DNA from: Microvirgula aerodenitrificans DSM 15089
GTDB taxonomy: Bacteria; Pseudomonadota; Gammaproteobacteria; Burkholderiales; Aquaspirillaceae
DNA length: 64,000 bases
NCBI RefSeq assembly: GCF_000620105.1
Contig: NZ_JHVK01000004.1
Location: 1-64,000 of the forward strand
Direction: 5' to 3'
Shown here: positions 8,427-16,989 of the stretch, piece after piece
Layout of the letters: each line of letters begins with the position of its first letter
Numbering within the stretch: the first letter of the stretch is position 1
Made by a program: the position numbers and the translations under genes
Notes under the pieces: generated by a model
The model's database searches: none
What the model was told of the DNA's origin: nothing
What the model saw: the letters and a program-made list of their open reading frames with translations, nothing else

Positions 8427-8990
8427 TCACTGCCATGGCAATCCGCTGACCCGGCTGAATATCTCACCGTCGCGGGGGGAGAAGAACACCAGCACGATGC
8501 GCTCGGGCTGGGCCATGCTCGCGCACCAGTCAGCCAGCACCCCGGCCACGACCTGTGCCGCATCGACATGCGGATAGCCGTAGATGCCGGTCGAGATGGC
8601 CGGGAAGGCAATGCTGGCGCACTCCAGTGCCGCCGCCCGTGCAAGCGCATTGCGGTAGCAGGCGGCCAGCAGCGCCGCTTCATCCCCGCCATGCCGGCCC
8701 CAGACCGGTCCGACCGTATGCAGCACATAGCGCGCCGGCAGCCGGCCCCCGGTCGTTTCCACCACCTGCCCGGTCGGCAGTCCGTCCGGCAGCACCGTCT
8801 CGCGCAGGCGCCGGCAATCGGCAAGGATGGCCGGCCCGCCGGCCCGGTGGATGGCGCCATCCACCCCGCCACCGCCCATCAGCCCCGAATTGGCGGCATT
8901 GACGATGACATCCACTTCAATCTGCGTCAGGTCACCCACGCAAATGCGGACCCGATCAGCCGGCAAACCGGCAGGTGTGATTTTGTCCAT
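8427..8990 (-). CDS. Macro-domain protein (O-acetyl-ADP-ribose deacetylase-like)
   Basis: This is a stand-alone macro domain of about 187 residues, of the MacroD/YmdB type. It shows the ADP-ribose-binding motifs VIVNAANSGLMGGGGVDGAIH near residue 30 and AFPAISTGIYGYP near 130; the first Asn and the Asp of GGGVDGAI are the usual catalytic residues. Such proteins remove ADP-ribose or deacetylate O-acetyl-ADP-ribose; which substrate applies here is unknown. I use ATG 8990; a GTG at 9005 would add five residues. Its 5' end overlaps the -35 of the divergent tRNA-Ala promoter. Confidence 0.9.
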   Translation of the reverse strand: MDKITPAGLPADRVRICVGDLTQIEVDVIVNAANSGLMGGGGVDGAIHRAGGPAILADCRRLRETVLPDGLPTGQVVETTGGRLPARYVLHTVGPVWGRHGGDEAALLAACYRNALARAAALECASIAFPAISTGIYGYPHVDAAQVVAGVLADWCASMAQPERIVLVFFSPRDGEIFSRVSGLPWQ

Positions 8991-8994
8991 GGAC

Positions 8995-9022
8995 TTGTCC
9001 GGCACCTCAAAAAACGTATAAT
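8995..9022 (+). promoter_or_regulatory. Promoter of tRNA-Ala(CGC)
   Basis: TTGTCC (8995-9000) and a perfect TATAAT (9017-9022) are separated by 16 bases, with the mature tRNA beginning 12 bases downstream. The -35 lies within or right next to the start of the divergent macro-domain gene. Confidence 0.75.
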
Positions 9023-9033
9023 AGCGCCTCGTT

Positions 9034-9109
9034 GGGCCGGTAGCTCAGTTGGGAGAGCGTAGCGTTCGCAATGCTAAGGTCGTGAGTTCGATCCTCATCC
9101 GGTCCACCA
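9034..9109 (+). tRNA. tRNA-Ala(CGC)
   Basis: The 76-nt cloverleaf has acceptor GGGCCGG/CCGGTCC containing the G3-U70 wobble pair that defines alanine identity, D-arm GCTC/GAGC, anticodon stem TAGCG/TGCTA with loop TTCGCAA, a TTCGATC T-loop and an encoded CCA. The anticodon CGC reads GCG specifically. It is a monocistronic gene with its own promoter and a strong terminator. Confidence 0.95.
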
Positions 9110-9122
9110 GAGAACACCCGAT

Positions 9123-9162
9123 AAAAAACGCATTACACGGCAAAGTGTAATGCGTTTTTTAT
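9123..9162 (+). terminator. Terminator of tRNA-Ala(CGC)
   Basis: A perfect 16-bp stem (9123-9138 with 9145-9160), loop GGCAAA, ends in a run of six T. It starts 14 bases after the tRNA CCA. The A-run on the 5' side makes it potentially active on the minus strand too. Confidence 0.93.
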
Positions 9163-9279
9163 TTGCGGATGCAGCGCGCAGCAGGTGAAGGACTTTGGCG
9201 ACACTTCCTCCCGATGGGGCTGGCCTGACGCCGCCTGCTCGCGTAGCATCCATGCCCCTTTCACGGCGACGTTCCCACC

Positions 9280-10542
9280 ATGAATCTCTCACCCGCCCGC
9301 GCCTGCGGCATCGATTTCGGCACCTCGAACTCCACCGCCGGCTGGCTGCGTCCGGGCGTCGCCACGCTGCTGCCACTGGAAGACGGCAAGCCGACGCTGC
9401 CGTCGGCCGTGTTCTTCAACGCCGACGAAGACAGCATGAGCGTCGGCCGCGCGGCGATGGCGGAGTACATCGATGGCTATGAGGGCCGGCTGATGCGGGC
9501 ACTGAAAAGCCTGCTCGGCAGCAGCCTGATAGACGGTCATACCGAGGTGCTCGGCCGCGCCCTGCCGTTCCGCGACCTGCTGGCGACCTTTATCGGTGAA
9601 CTGAAGTCCCGCGCCGAGACCGCCGCCGGGCGACCGTTCGACCAGGCGGTCTTCGGCCGGCCGGTGTTTTTCGTCGACGAGAATCCGGAAGCGGACCAGC
9701 GCGCACAGGACACGCTGGAAGCCATCGCCCGCCAGGTCGGTTTCCGCGACGTCAGTTTCCAGTTCGAGCCAATCGGCGCCGCGCTGCACTATGAAACGAC
9801 GCTGGCCCACGAGGAGCTGGTATTGATCGCCGATATCGGCGGTGGCACGGCCGACTTCTCGCTGGTGCGGCTGTCGCCGGAACGCTCGGCCCGTTCGGAA
9901 CGGGCGGACGATCTGCTCGGCAATGCCGGCGTGCATATCGGCGGCACTGACTTCGACCGTGCGCTCAGTCTCGGCGGCATGATGCCGCACCTCGGCTACC
10001 GCTCGCGGATGAAGAATGGCGCCGAGATTCCGTCCGGCATCTTCTTCCATCTGGCGACCTGGCACACGATCAACCTCGCCTACACCCGCCAGGCCTGGGC
10101 CGATCTGCAGGGCATTTATCGTGACGCACTGGCACGGACCGAGCTCGACCGGCTGTCGCGGGTGGTCAATCGCCATGAGGGCCACTGGCTGGCATTGCAG
10201 GTCGAGCAGGCCAAGATCGACCTGTCGACGGCGGACCACGCCAGTCTGTCGCTGGAGCGGCTTGAAGCCGGCCTGGCGCCCGTCATCACCCGTGATGACT
10301 TCACCACGGCGACCCAGTCGCTGGTCGACCGGGTGGCCGTGGTGGTCGGCCAGTTGCTGAAGGATGCCGGCGTCGCCCGCGAACGGGTATCGACCATCTA
10401 CTTTACCGGCGGCAGCAGCGGCGTGCCGCATCTGCGCGCCCGCATCGCCGCCGAGTTGCCGTGTGCGCGCGCGGTCGAAGGCGATCTGTACGGCAGCATC
10501 GGCGCCGGCCTGGCGGTGGAAGCGGCACGACGCTACGGCTGA
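9280..10542 (+). CDS. yegD: YegD-type Hsp70-like ATPase
   Basis: This is a 420-residue member of the Hsp70/actin ATPase superfamily related to E. coli YegD. It has phosphate-1 loop GIDFGTSNSTAGW near residue 10, phosphate-2 loop LIADIGGGTADFSLV near residue 183 and adenosine motif YFTGGSSGVPHL near 375. It ends soon after the nucleotide-binding domain and so lacks the DnaK substrate-binding domain and lid. The cellular role of YegD proteins is poorly known. It is a single gene between two terminators; no obvious co-chaperone gene is adjacent. Confidence 0.9.
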   Translation: MNLSPARACGIDFGTSNSTAGWLRPGVATLLPLEDGKPTLPSAVFFNADEDSMSVGRAAMAEYIDGYEGRLMRALKSLLGSSLIDGHTEVLGRALPFRDLLATFIGELKSRAETAAGRPFDQAVFGRPVFFVDENPEADQRAQDTLEAIARQVGFRDVSFQFEPIGAALHYETTLAHEELVLIADIGGGTADFSLVRLSPERSARSERADDLLGNAGVHIGGTDFDRALSLGGMMPHLGYRSRMKNGAEIPSGIFFHLATWHTINLAYTRQAWADLQGIYRDALARTELDRLSRVVNRHEGHWLALQVEQAKIDLSTADHASLSLERLEAGLAPVITRDDFTTATQSLVDRVAVVVGQLLKDAGVARERVSTIYFTGGSSGVPHLRARIAAELPCARAVEGDLYGSIGAGLAVEAARRYG

Positions 10543-10556
10543 CGGCGCAACGCCTG

Positions 10557-10586
10557 AAACGGGAATATGCATTCCCGTTTTTATTG
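10557..10586 (+). terminator. Terminator after yegD
   Basis: AAACGGGAAT (10557-10566) pairs with ATTCCCGTTT (10571-10580) around an ATGC loop, followed by further T-rich sequence. It lies 15 bases after the stop and separates yegD from the taurine operon. Confidence 0.9.
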
Positions 10587-10653
10587 TTTTTCATTCCCTG
10601 TGACCTTTTCTACAGTCTCCTGACCGCGCAATTCCGCCGCTCAGGAGTCTGTC

Positions 10654-11658
10654 ATGTCATTCAGCCGCCGCCATTTTCTGCTCGCCGCCGCCGCCGCTGC
10701 GGTTATCGGCCTGCCCGCCACGGCCATGGCCGACGAGGGCATCACCATTGCCTACCAGACCTCGGTCGAACCGTCCAAGGTACCGCAGGCCGACGGGCTG
10801 TATGAGAAAGCCATCGGCCAGAAACTGAACTGGCGCAAGTTCGAGGCCGGCGCCGAGGTCATTGCCGCCGTGGCCTCCGGCGATGTGCAGATCGGTTTCC
10901 TCGGTTCCAGCCCGCTGGCCGCTGCCGCCAGCCGTGGCCTGCCGATCCAGACTTTCTTTATTGCCGGGCAACTCGGCAGCGCCGAGGCGCTGGTCACCCG
11001 CAACGGCAGCAAGATCGAATCACCGAAGGATCTGCCCGGCAAGAAGGTGGCCACGCCCTTCGTGTCGACCGCTCATTACAGCCTGCTGTCGGCACTGAAG
11101 CACTGGCAGATCGATCCGCGTCAGGTGCAGGTCATCAATCTGCGTCCGTCGGAAATCACTGCGGCCTGGCAACGCGGTGACATCGATGCCGCCTATGTCT
11201 GGGATCCGGCGCTGAGCAAGGCGAGGGAAAGCGGCAAGGTGCTGGCCACGTCGGCCGACGTCGGCCGCTGGGGCGCACCGACCTTCGATACCTGGATCGT
11301 GCGCAGGGACTTTGCCGCCAGGCATCCCGAAGTGCTGGTCAAGTTCGTCAAGGTCACCCTTGACGCCTATGCCGATTACCGCAAGGACCCGGCGCGCTGG
11401 GATGCCGCCTCGCCACAGGTACAGAAAATCGCCCGGCTGACCGGTGCCTCGCCAGCCGACGTGCCCGGCCTGCTGGCCGGCACCGTCTTCCCGCTGGCGC
11501 GGGAGCAGCTGTCGGCCGGCCTGCTCGGTGGCGGCACCGCCCGCGCCCTGCTCGATACCTCGCGCTTTCTGAAGGCGCAGAACAAGGTCGATCAGGTCCA
11601 GGCCAGCTACCAGCCCTTTGTCGAAACCCGCTACGTGCGCCAGGCCGCCGGGCTGTAA
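10654..11658 (+). CDS. tauA: Taurine ABC transporter, periplasmic binding protein
   Basis: TauA captures taurine in the periplasm for import as a sulfur source. The 334-residue protein has a signal peptide with a twin-arginine motif (SRRHFLL) before a poly-Ala hydrophobic stretch, so export through Tat is plausible. The mature part is a type II solute-binding fold with SsuA/TauA-like motifs (GDVQIGFLGSSPLAAAASRG; RGDIDAAYVWDPALSKA). AGGAG precedes the ATG. It is the first gene of tauABCD, and the downstream dioxygenase points to taurine rather than other sulfonates. Confidence 0.88.
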   Translation: MSFSRRHFLLAAAAAAVIGLPATAMADEGITIAYQTSVEPSKVPQADGLYEKAIGQKLNWRKFEAGAEVIAAVASGDVQIGFLGSSPLAAAASRGLPIQTFFIAGQLGSAEALVTRNGSKIESPKDLPGKKVATPFVSTAHYSLLSALKHWQIDPRQVQVINLRPSEITAAWQRGDIDAAYVWDPALSKARESGKVLATSADVGRWGAPTFDTWIVRRDFAARHPEVLVKFVKVTLDAYADYRKDPARWDAASPQVQKIARLTGASPADVPGLLAGTVFPLAREQLSAGLLGGGTARALLDTSRFLKAQNKVDQVQASYQPFVETRYVRQAAGL

Positions 11659-11667
11659 GGGGGTCGC

Positions 11668-12465
11668 ATGTCTGTCCTGTCCGTCCAGTCGGCCAGCGTG
11701 GTGTTCGGGACGCCGCGCGGTGCGCTGACCGCTCTGCATGATGTCTCGCTGGAACTGCGCAGCGGCGAGATCGTGGTGGCGCTCGGCGCATCCGGGTGCG
11801 GCAAATCGACCCTGCTCGGCCTGATGGCCGGTTTCCAGGCACCGGACCGTGGCCGGGTGCTGCTGGATGGGCAGCCCGTCCGCGGCCCCGGCGCAGAGCG
11901 CGGCGTGGTGTTTCAGGACGATGCACTGCTGCCGTGGCTGAACGTGCTCGACAATGTCGGCCTCGGCCCGCGCCTGCAGCGGGTCGGCCGCGCCGAGCGC
12001 GATGCCGCCGCGCGGCGCATGCTGAAGCTGGTCGGGCTTGACGGCTTCGAACAGCACCGGATCCGGGAATTGTCCGGCGGCATGCGGCAGCGGGTCGGGC
12101 TGGCTCGCGCGCTGGCTGCCGATCCGCACTTCCTGCTGATGGACGAGCCGCTCGGCGCGCTGGACGCGCTGACGCGCGAGCAGATGCAGAGCCTGATCCT
12201 CGATCTGTGGCAGGCGACCGGCAAGGGGCTGTTCGTCATCACCCACAGCATCGAGGAAGCGGTCTTTCTCGCCACCGAACTGATCGTGCTGTCGCCGCGT
12301 CCCGGCCGCATCTCCGCCCGCCATACGCTGGACTTCGCCCGCCGCTATGCGGCCGGCGAACCGGCCCGTTCGATCAAGTCCGATCCCGACTTTATTGCCT
12401 GCCGCGAGCTGCTGCTGGCCGAGGTCTTTGATCGTCAGGGGGAAACACACCATGTTCACGCCTGA
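11668..12465 (+). CDS. tauB: Taurine ABC transporter, ATP-binding protein
   Basis: This 265-residue ATPase energises sulfonate import. It has Walker [10 protein letters not shown] near residue 38, signature [16 protein letters not shown] near 134, Walker [13 protein letters not shown] near 154 and switch His in ITHSIEEA. It begins 9 bases after tauA and overlaps the tauC start by 14 bases. It belongs to the nitrate/sulfonate/taurine subfamily. Confidence 0.92.
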   Translation: MSVLSVQSASVVFGTPRGALTALHDVSLELRSGEIVVALGASGCGKSTLLGLMAGFQAPDRGRVLLDGQPVRGPGAERGVVFQDDALLPWLNVLDNVGLGPRLQRVGRAERDAAARRMLKLVGLDGFEQHRIRELSGGMRQRVGLARALAADPHFLLMDEPLGALDALTREQMQSLILDLWQATGKGLFVITHSIEEAVFLATELIVLSPRPGRISARHTLDFARRYAAGEPARSIKSDPDFIACRELLLAEVFDRQGETHHVHA

Positions 12466-13297
12466 AGCCGCCACGCTGGAAGCCGAGACGCTCGCCCCGC
12501 CGCAGGCCGTGCCCGCATCCCGCCTCACGACACGCTGGCGTCGCCAGCGACCAACCGTATTCAGTGTCGGCGGACTGCTCGCCCTGTGGTGGCTGACCAC
12601 CACCCTGGGCTGGATCGACCCACTGTTCCTGCCCTCACCGCAGGCGGTGGCCGCGCGGCTGTACCGGCTGGCAATCGACGGTTTCATGGATGCCTCGCTG
12701 GCGCAGCATCTCGGCGCCAGTCTGTCGCGCGTGCTGCTGGCCCTGCTGGCGGCGCTGCTGACCGCCATCCCCACCGGCATGCTGATCGGCCTGAACCGGA
12801 CCGCACGCGCCGCCCTCGACCCGCTGATCGAGTTCTACCGTCCGATTCCGCCGCTCGCCTATCTGCCGCTGATGGTGATCTGGTTCGGCATCGGTGAAAC
12901 CTCGAAGGTGCTGCTGATCTACCTGGCGATCTTTGCGCCGCTGGTCATCGCCACCGCCAGCGGTGTGCGCCACCTCGATCCCTCGCGCTTGCAGGCCGCG
13001 CAGTCACTCGGTGCCAGCCGCATACAGCAGCTGCGCTTTGTCATCCTGCCCGGCGCCCTGCCCGACATCCTGACCGGCACCCGCATTGCGCTGGGCGCCG
13101 GCTGGTCGACGCTGGTCGCCGCCGAACTGATTGCCGCCACGCGCGGGCTCGGCTTCATGGTCCAGTCGGCGGCCCAGTTCCTGGTCACCGATGTGGTGAT
13201 CGCCGGCATCCTGCTGATTGCCCTGATCGCCCTGGCGCTGGAGCTCGGGCTGCGCTACCTGCAGCACCGGCTGACGCCGTGGCGCGAACACGTCTGA
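12452..13297 (+). CDS. tauC: Taurine ABC transporter, permease protein
   Basis: This 281-residue inner-membrane permease has about six hydrophobic segments, the first near residues 36-52 after a basic stretch. The cytoplasmic coupling loop reads [28 protein letters not shown] (EAA-type motif) near residue 185. I start at ATG 12452, preceded by AGGGGG; the open frame further upstream lies inside tauB and is not coding. Overlap with tauB implies coupled synthesis. Confidence 0.9.
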   Translation: MFTPEAATLEAETLAPPQAVPASRLTTRWRRQRPTVFSVGGLLALWWLTTTLGWIDPLFLPSPQAVAARLYRLAIDGFMDASLAQHLGASLSRVLLALLAALLTAIPTGMLIGLNRTARAALDPLIEFYRPIPPLAYLPLMVIWFGIGETSKVLLIYLAIFAPLVIATASGVRHLDPSRLQAAQSLGASRIQQLRFVILPGALPDILTGTRIALGAGWSTLVAAELIAATRGLGFMVQSAAQFLVTDVVIAGILLIALIALALELGLRYLQHRLTPWREHV

Positions 13298-13311
13298 CAA
13301 AGAGAGATCCC

Positions 13312-14145
13312 ATGACCACCCTGCATATCGAACCCCTCGGTCCGGCCATCGGCGCCCGGGTTGCCGGCCTGTCGCTGGCCGCGCCGCTCGACCCCCCTCA
13401 TCGTGAGGCATTGCGTGCCGCACTGCTGCGCCATCAGGTGCTGTTTTTCGAGAACCAGCCGCTGACACCGCGCCAGCAGCGCGATTTCGCGGCGGCGTTC
13501 GGCGACCTGCATATCCATCCGGTGTACCCGAATGTCCGTGAGCAGCCGGAAATCATGGTGCTGGATACCGATGCCGACAATCTGCCGGACAACGACAACT
13601 GGCATACCGACGTCACCTTTATCGACACGCCGCCGCTGGGGGCGGTGCTGGCAGCCAAATCGCTGCCGCCGAGTGGCGGCGACACGCTGTGGAGCAGCGG
13701 CACCGCCGCCTTCGACGCGCTGTCAGCCCCGCTGCAGCAGTGGCTCGGCGGCCTCAGCGCCGTGCACGATTTCACCCGCTCGTTCCCGGAAGCACGTTTC
13801 CGCGACACACCGCAGTACGCACGCTGGCGCCAGGCGCGCGACGATCATCCGCCGCGCGTGCACCCGGTCGTGCGCACCCATCCCGAGACCGGTCGCAAGG
13901 CACTGTTCGTCAACGAGGGCTTTACCTCACGCATCGTCGAACTGCAGCCGCGCGAAAACGAGGCGCTGCTGGCTTTCCTGTTCGCCCACGCCAGCCGGCC
14001 GGAATTCAGCCTGCGCTGGCGCTGGAAGGAAAATGACGTGGCCTTCTGGGACAACCGGGTCACCCAGCACTATGCAGTGGCCGACTATCTGCCGCACCGG
14101 CGCGTGATGCACCGCGCCACCATTCTCGGCGATCGGCCGTTCTGA
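13312..14145 (+). CDS. tauD: Taurine dioxygenase (Fe(II)/2-oxoglutarate dependent)
   Basis: TauD hydroxylates taurine, releasing sulfite and aminoacetaldehyde, with 2-oxoglutarate converted to succinate. The 277-residue protein, close to the 283 of E. coli, keeps the iron ligands H98 and D100 (NWHTDVTF) and distal H253 ([10 protein letters not shown]), and the 2-oxoglutarate arginine R268 (RVMHRATI). The start is ATG 13312 with AGAGA upstream, 14 bases after tauC. This gene is what makes the operon a taurine-utilisation system. Confidence 0.93.
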   Translation: MTTLHIEPLGPAIGARVAGLSLAAPLDPPHREALRAALLRHQVLFFENQPLTPRQQRDFAAAFGDLHIHPVYPNVREQPEIMVLDTDADNLPDNDNWHTDVTFIDTPPLGAVLAAKSLPPSGGDTLWSSGTAAFDALSAPLQQWLGGLSAVHDFTRSFPEARFRDTPQYARWRQARDDHPPRVHPVVRTHPETGRKALFVNEGFTSRIVELQPRENEALLAFLFAHASRPEFSLRWRWKENDVAFWDNRVTQHYAVADYLPHRRVMHRATILGDRPF

Positions 14146-14218
14146 GCGGACAGTCAGGGTTTTTTCGTCTAGCGTTAAGCGTCATTGTCGTTTTCCCCCA
14201 CCCGCAAGGAGATCGTTC

Positions 14219-14773
14219 ATGAGCCATACCGTCGCCGTTCTGGTTGGCAGCCTGCGCAAGGAGTCGTACAACCGCCGCTTCGCGCTGGCCTTGTCCCGGC
14301 TGCTGCCGGCCGACTTCCGCTTCGAGTTCGTCGATATCGGCGTGCTGCCGCTGTACAACCAGGATCTGGACAGCCAGTTTCCCGCCGCCGCCGTGCACTT
14401 CAAGCAGCAGATCGAAGCTGCCGATGCCCTGCTGTTCGTGACGCCTGAATACAACCGCTCGGTGCCCGGGGTGCTGAAGAATGCGCTGGACTGGGGCTCG
14501 CGTCCCTGGGGCAAGAGTGCCTGGGGTGGCAAGCCGGCGGCCGTGGCCGGCACCTCGCCCGGGGCAATCGGCACCGCACTGGCACAGCAGCACCTGCGCA
14601 ACATCCTCGCCTATCTCGATGTGCAGGTGCTGGGCCAGCCGGAGATCTTCCTGCAGTACAAGGACGGGCTGATCGACGCCGATGGCCATATCGGCAACGA
14701 CGACACCCGCGCCTATCTGCAGGGCTTTGCCGACCGCTACGCGGCCTGGGTCAGACAGCACAGCCCGCGTTGA
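14219..14773 (+). CDS. NAD(P)H-dependent FMN reductase family protein
   Basis: This 184-residue flavodoxin-like reductase has the FMN phosphate loop GSLRKESYNRR near residue 10 and the flavin-binding motif TPEYNRSVPGVLKNALDW near residue 78, typical of the ChrR/YieF and SsuE-like group. AAGGAG stands seven bases before the ATG. It lies 73 bp after tauD with no terminator between, so it may be read with the taurine operon. TauD does not need reduced flavin, so a role in sulfonate use is speculation; quinone or general FMN reduction is equally possible. Confidence 0.85.
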   Translation: MSHTVAVLVGSLRKESYNRRFALALSRLLPADFRFEFVDIGVLPLYNQDLDSQFPAAAVHFKQQIEAADALLFVTPEYNRSVPGVLKNALDWGSRPWGKSAWGGKPAAVAGTSPGAIGTALAQQHLRNILAYLDVQVLGQPEIFLQYKDGLIDADGHIGNDDTRAYLQGFADRYAAWVRQHSPR

Positions 14774-14795
14774 GGCCGGCGGCTGACGGGCTGCT

Positions 14796-15506
14796 TCAGG
14801 CCTCGCCGCTGGGAGCGATGCGGAAGCCCTTGAGCTGGCCCAGCCCGCGCAGATGGTCCGACAGCCGGGTGCCGGCGTCAGCATGCGACGCCCGGATCAC
14901 CATCCGGTACTCGAAGTAGTCATCGTCGGCATCGTACTTGTAGCTGAGTCCGGTCAGGGTGAAACCCTGGCCGGCCAGCAGGCTGGCCAGTTCCGGCTCG
15001 GACATGACCTCGCGCAGCGAGAAGCGCAGCGTCAGGTGGGCATAGAACAGCGCCGGCATCCGCTTTTCAACCCAGCGGAACACCGACAGCGTGCCAATCG
15101 CCAGTACGGTGGACAGTGCCGCCGGCCACACGAAGCCGATGCCGATCAGTACGCCGATCGCAGCCGTGGCCCAGATCGACGCGGCCGTGGTCAGCCCGCG
15201 TATCGAGAATCCTTCACGCAAAATGGTCCCGGCACCGAGAAAACCGATGCCGGTCATGATCCCCTGCGCCATCCGGGTCGGATCCATCTGCAGATGAGCC
15301 TGCATGCCGGCCGGCACCCAGTCGGCCGGATAGACCGTCATCAGCATCAGCAGGCAGGACGACAGGCAGACCAGTCCGTGAGTGCGAAAGCCGGCCGGAC
15401 GTCCATGGTAATGACGCTCGACGCCGATGATCGCGCCGGCAAACAGCGCCGCCAGCAGCCGCAGCGCCAGGTCACCGGTCTGTGCCGACAGCAGGGGAAT
15501 CTCCAT
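14796..15506 (-). CDS. MgtC/SapB-family membrane protein
   Basis: This 236-residue inner-membrane protein has four to five membrane segments in the first 150 residues and the MgtC signatures GVERHYHGRPAGFRTHGLV near residue 28, GIMTGIGFLGAGTILRE near 83 and GLTTAASIWATAAIGVLIG near 104. The C-terminal about 80 residues form a soluble ACT-like tail. Family members modulate F-ATPase activity or magnesium-limited growth in several pathogens; the role here is unknown. AAGGAAGGA precedes the ATG. It follows pdxA on the same strand by 35 bases. Confidence 0.88.
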   Translation of the reverse strand: MEIPLLSAQTGDLALRLLAALFAGAIIGVERHYHGRPAGFRTHGLVCLSSCLLMLMTVYPADWVPAGMQAHLQMDPTRMAQGIMTGIGFLGAGTILREGFSIRGLTTAASIWATAAIGVLIGIGFVWPAALSTVLAIGTLSVFRWVEKRMPALFYAHLTLRFSLREVMSEPELASLLAGQGFTLTGLSYKYDADDDYFEYRMVIRASHADAGTRLSDHLRGLGQLKGFRIAPSGEA

Positions 15507-15541
15507 CGCGGTCCTTCCTTGGTGTCAGGTCTGCGCCCGGA

Positions 15542-16513
15542 CTAGGGTCGACCCAGGGTGTCGGCCAGCGCCAGCGCCGCGTACAGGCTGCCGGGGTCGG
15601 CACGACCGCTGCCGGCCAGATCCAGCGCCGTGCCATGGTCGACCGAGGTGCGGACGATCGGCAGGCCAAGGGTAATGTTGATGCCGTGGCCGAAGCTGGC
15701 ATGCTTCAGGACCGGCAGCCCCTGGTCGTGGTACATCACCAGAACGGCATCGCAGTGGGCCAGCTTGTCGGGATTGAACAGGGTATCGGCCGGCAGCGGA
15801 CCGGCCAGATCGATGCCGCGCGCGCGCAGCGCGGCCAGCGCCGGTTCGATGATGTCGATTTCCTCGCGCCCCATGTGGCCGCCCTCGCCGGCATGCGGAT
15901 TCAGTCCGGCCACCAGAATACGCGGCGCCGGGATGCCGAACTTGCCGACCAGGTCGGCATGCAGGATGGTGACCACTTCATCCAGCAGCGCGCCGGTAAT
16001 GGCATCCGCCACCTCGCGCAGCGGCAGATGGGTGGTGACCAGGGCGACACGCATGCCGCCACCGGCCAGCATCATCACCACCCGGGGCGTACCGGTGCGC
16101 TCGGCCAGGTATTCGGTATGGCCGGTAAACGGCACACCGGCTTCATTGATGACACCCTTGTGCACCGGCGCGGTCACCATCGCCGCGAAGGTGCTGTCGA
16201 GACAGCCATCGATGGCGGCATCCAGCGTCGCCAGCACATAGTGACCATTGCGTGCATCCAGCACGCCGGCCTGCACCGGCACGGCCAGCGGCACATGCAG
16301 CACTTCCAGCGCCGTGTCCGGTGCAGGCGCGGCAGGGTCGAAAGCGACGAACTGCGCCGGCAGGCCCAGTTGTGCCGCCCGCGCGACCAGCAGTTCGCGG
16401 TCGGCGATGACCACCACCCGGCTGTCGCGGGGCCGCAGTGCCAGCTGGCAGACCAGGTCGGGGCCGATGCCGGCCGGTTCGCCGGCGGTCAGCGCGAGGG
16501 GGCGCGTGTTCAT
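15542..16513 (-). CDS. pdxA: 4-hydroxythreonine-4-phosphate dehydrogenase
   Basis: PdxA oxidises 4-phosphohydroxy-L-threonine in the DXP-dependent pathway to pyridoxal phosphate. The 323-residue protein starts with [15 protein letters not shown] and keeps the three metal-binding histidines in [20 protein letters not shown] and MYHDQGL. Its ATG overlaps the stop of the upstream 137-residue membrane protein gene by 4 bases. Bacterial PdxA is usually linked to surA or rsmA (ksgA); those are not here. bioA, a PLP-dependent enzyme gene, is two genes upstream. Confidence 0.95.
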   Translation of the reverse strand: MNTRPLALTAGEPAGIGPDLVCQLALRPRDSRVVVIADRELLVARAAQLGLPAQFVAFDPAAPAPDTALEVLHVPLAVPVQAGVLDARNGHYVLATLDAAIDGCLDSTFAAMVTAPVHKGVINEAGVPFTGHTEYLAERTGTPRVVMMLAGGGMRVALVTTHLPLREVADAITGALLDEVVTILHADLVGKFGIPAPRILVAGLNPHAGEGGHMGREEIDIIEPALAALRARGIDLAGPLPADTLFNPDKLAHCDAVLVMYHDQGLPVLKHASFGHGINITLGLPIVRTSVDHGTALDLAGSGRADPGSLYAALALADTLGRP

Positions 16514-16923
16514 TGCGCGTCGTCCTGCTTTTCACGCCGGGCCGGGCTCGCGGACTTGCTCTCGATGGCGCGGACCACCACGTAGGCGATCATCGTGCAC
16601 AGGAAGAACAGCAGCAGCAGCCAGGCGACCGACTGCAGCGTCTCGATCAGCGTGCGGTAGATTTCCAGCGTCCAGCGCGCGCCGGTCAGCTCGGTCGCCA
16701 CGCTCTTGCCGTCCAGGTACTTTTCCAGCTCCCACAGCCGCACCCCGCCGGATACCCCGACCACGACAATGGCGAAGCGCAGGTACTTGCGCCACGGATC
16801 GGTCAGGTCGTCACCGACGATACGGCCAAGAATGCGCGCAACCGCGCCATCGAAAAAGCGCGACACCAGCACCGACGTCACCAGGGAAATCAGGAACGTC
16901 GCGGCGAGCAGCATGAAAAACAT
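16510..16923 (-). CDS. Membrane protein of unknown function
   Basis: I do not recognise this 137-residue protein. It has a hydrophobic N-terminal segment (about residues 2-20), a second weaker one near 48-60, and a strong third one near 96-115, ending in a charged tail. It has no cysteine-rich or enzymatic motif. The gene overlaps pdxA by 4 bases and follows bioA by 66 bases, so it is probably cotranscribed and its start at 16923 (GGAGGTTCC before ATG) is well supported. Confidence 0.7.
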   Translation of the reverse strand: MFFMLLAATFLISLVTSVLVSRFFDGAVARILGRIVGDDLTDPWRKYLRFAIVVVGVSGGVRLWELEKYLDGKSVATELTGARWTLEIYRTLIETLQSVAWLLLLFFLCTMIAYVVVRAIESKSASPARREKQDDAQ

Positions 16924-16989
16924 GGAACCTCCAGGGTCAGAACAAGTTCGGCGAGCGGCGGGACAGCCACCGTCCGTCCTCGAATGCGG

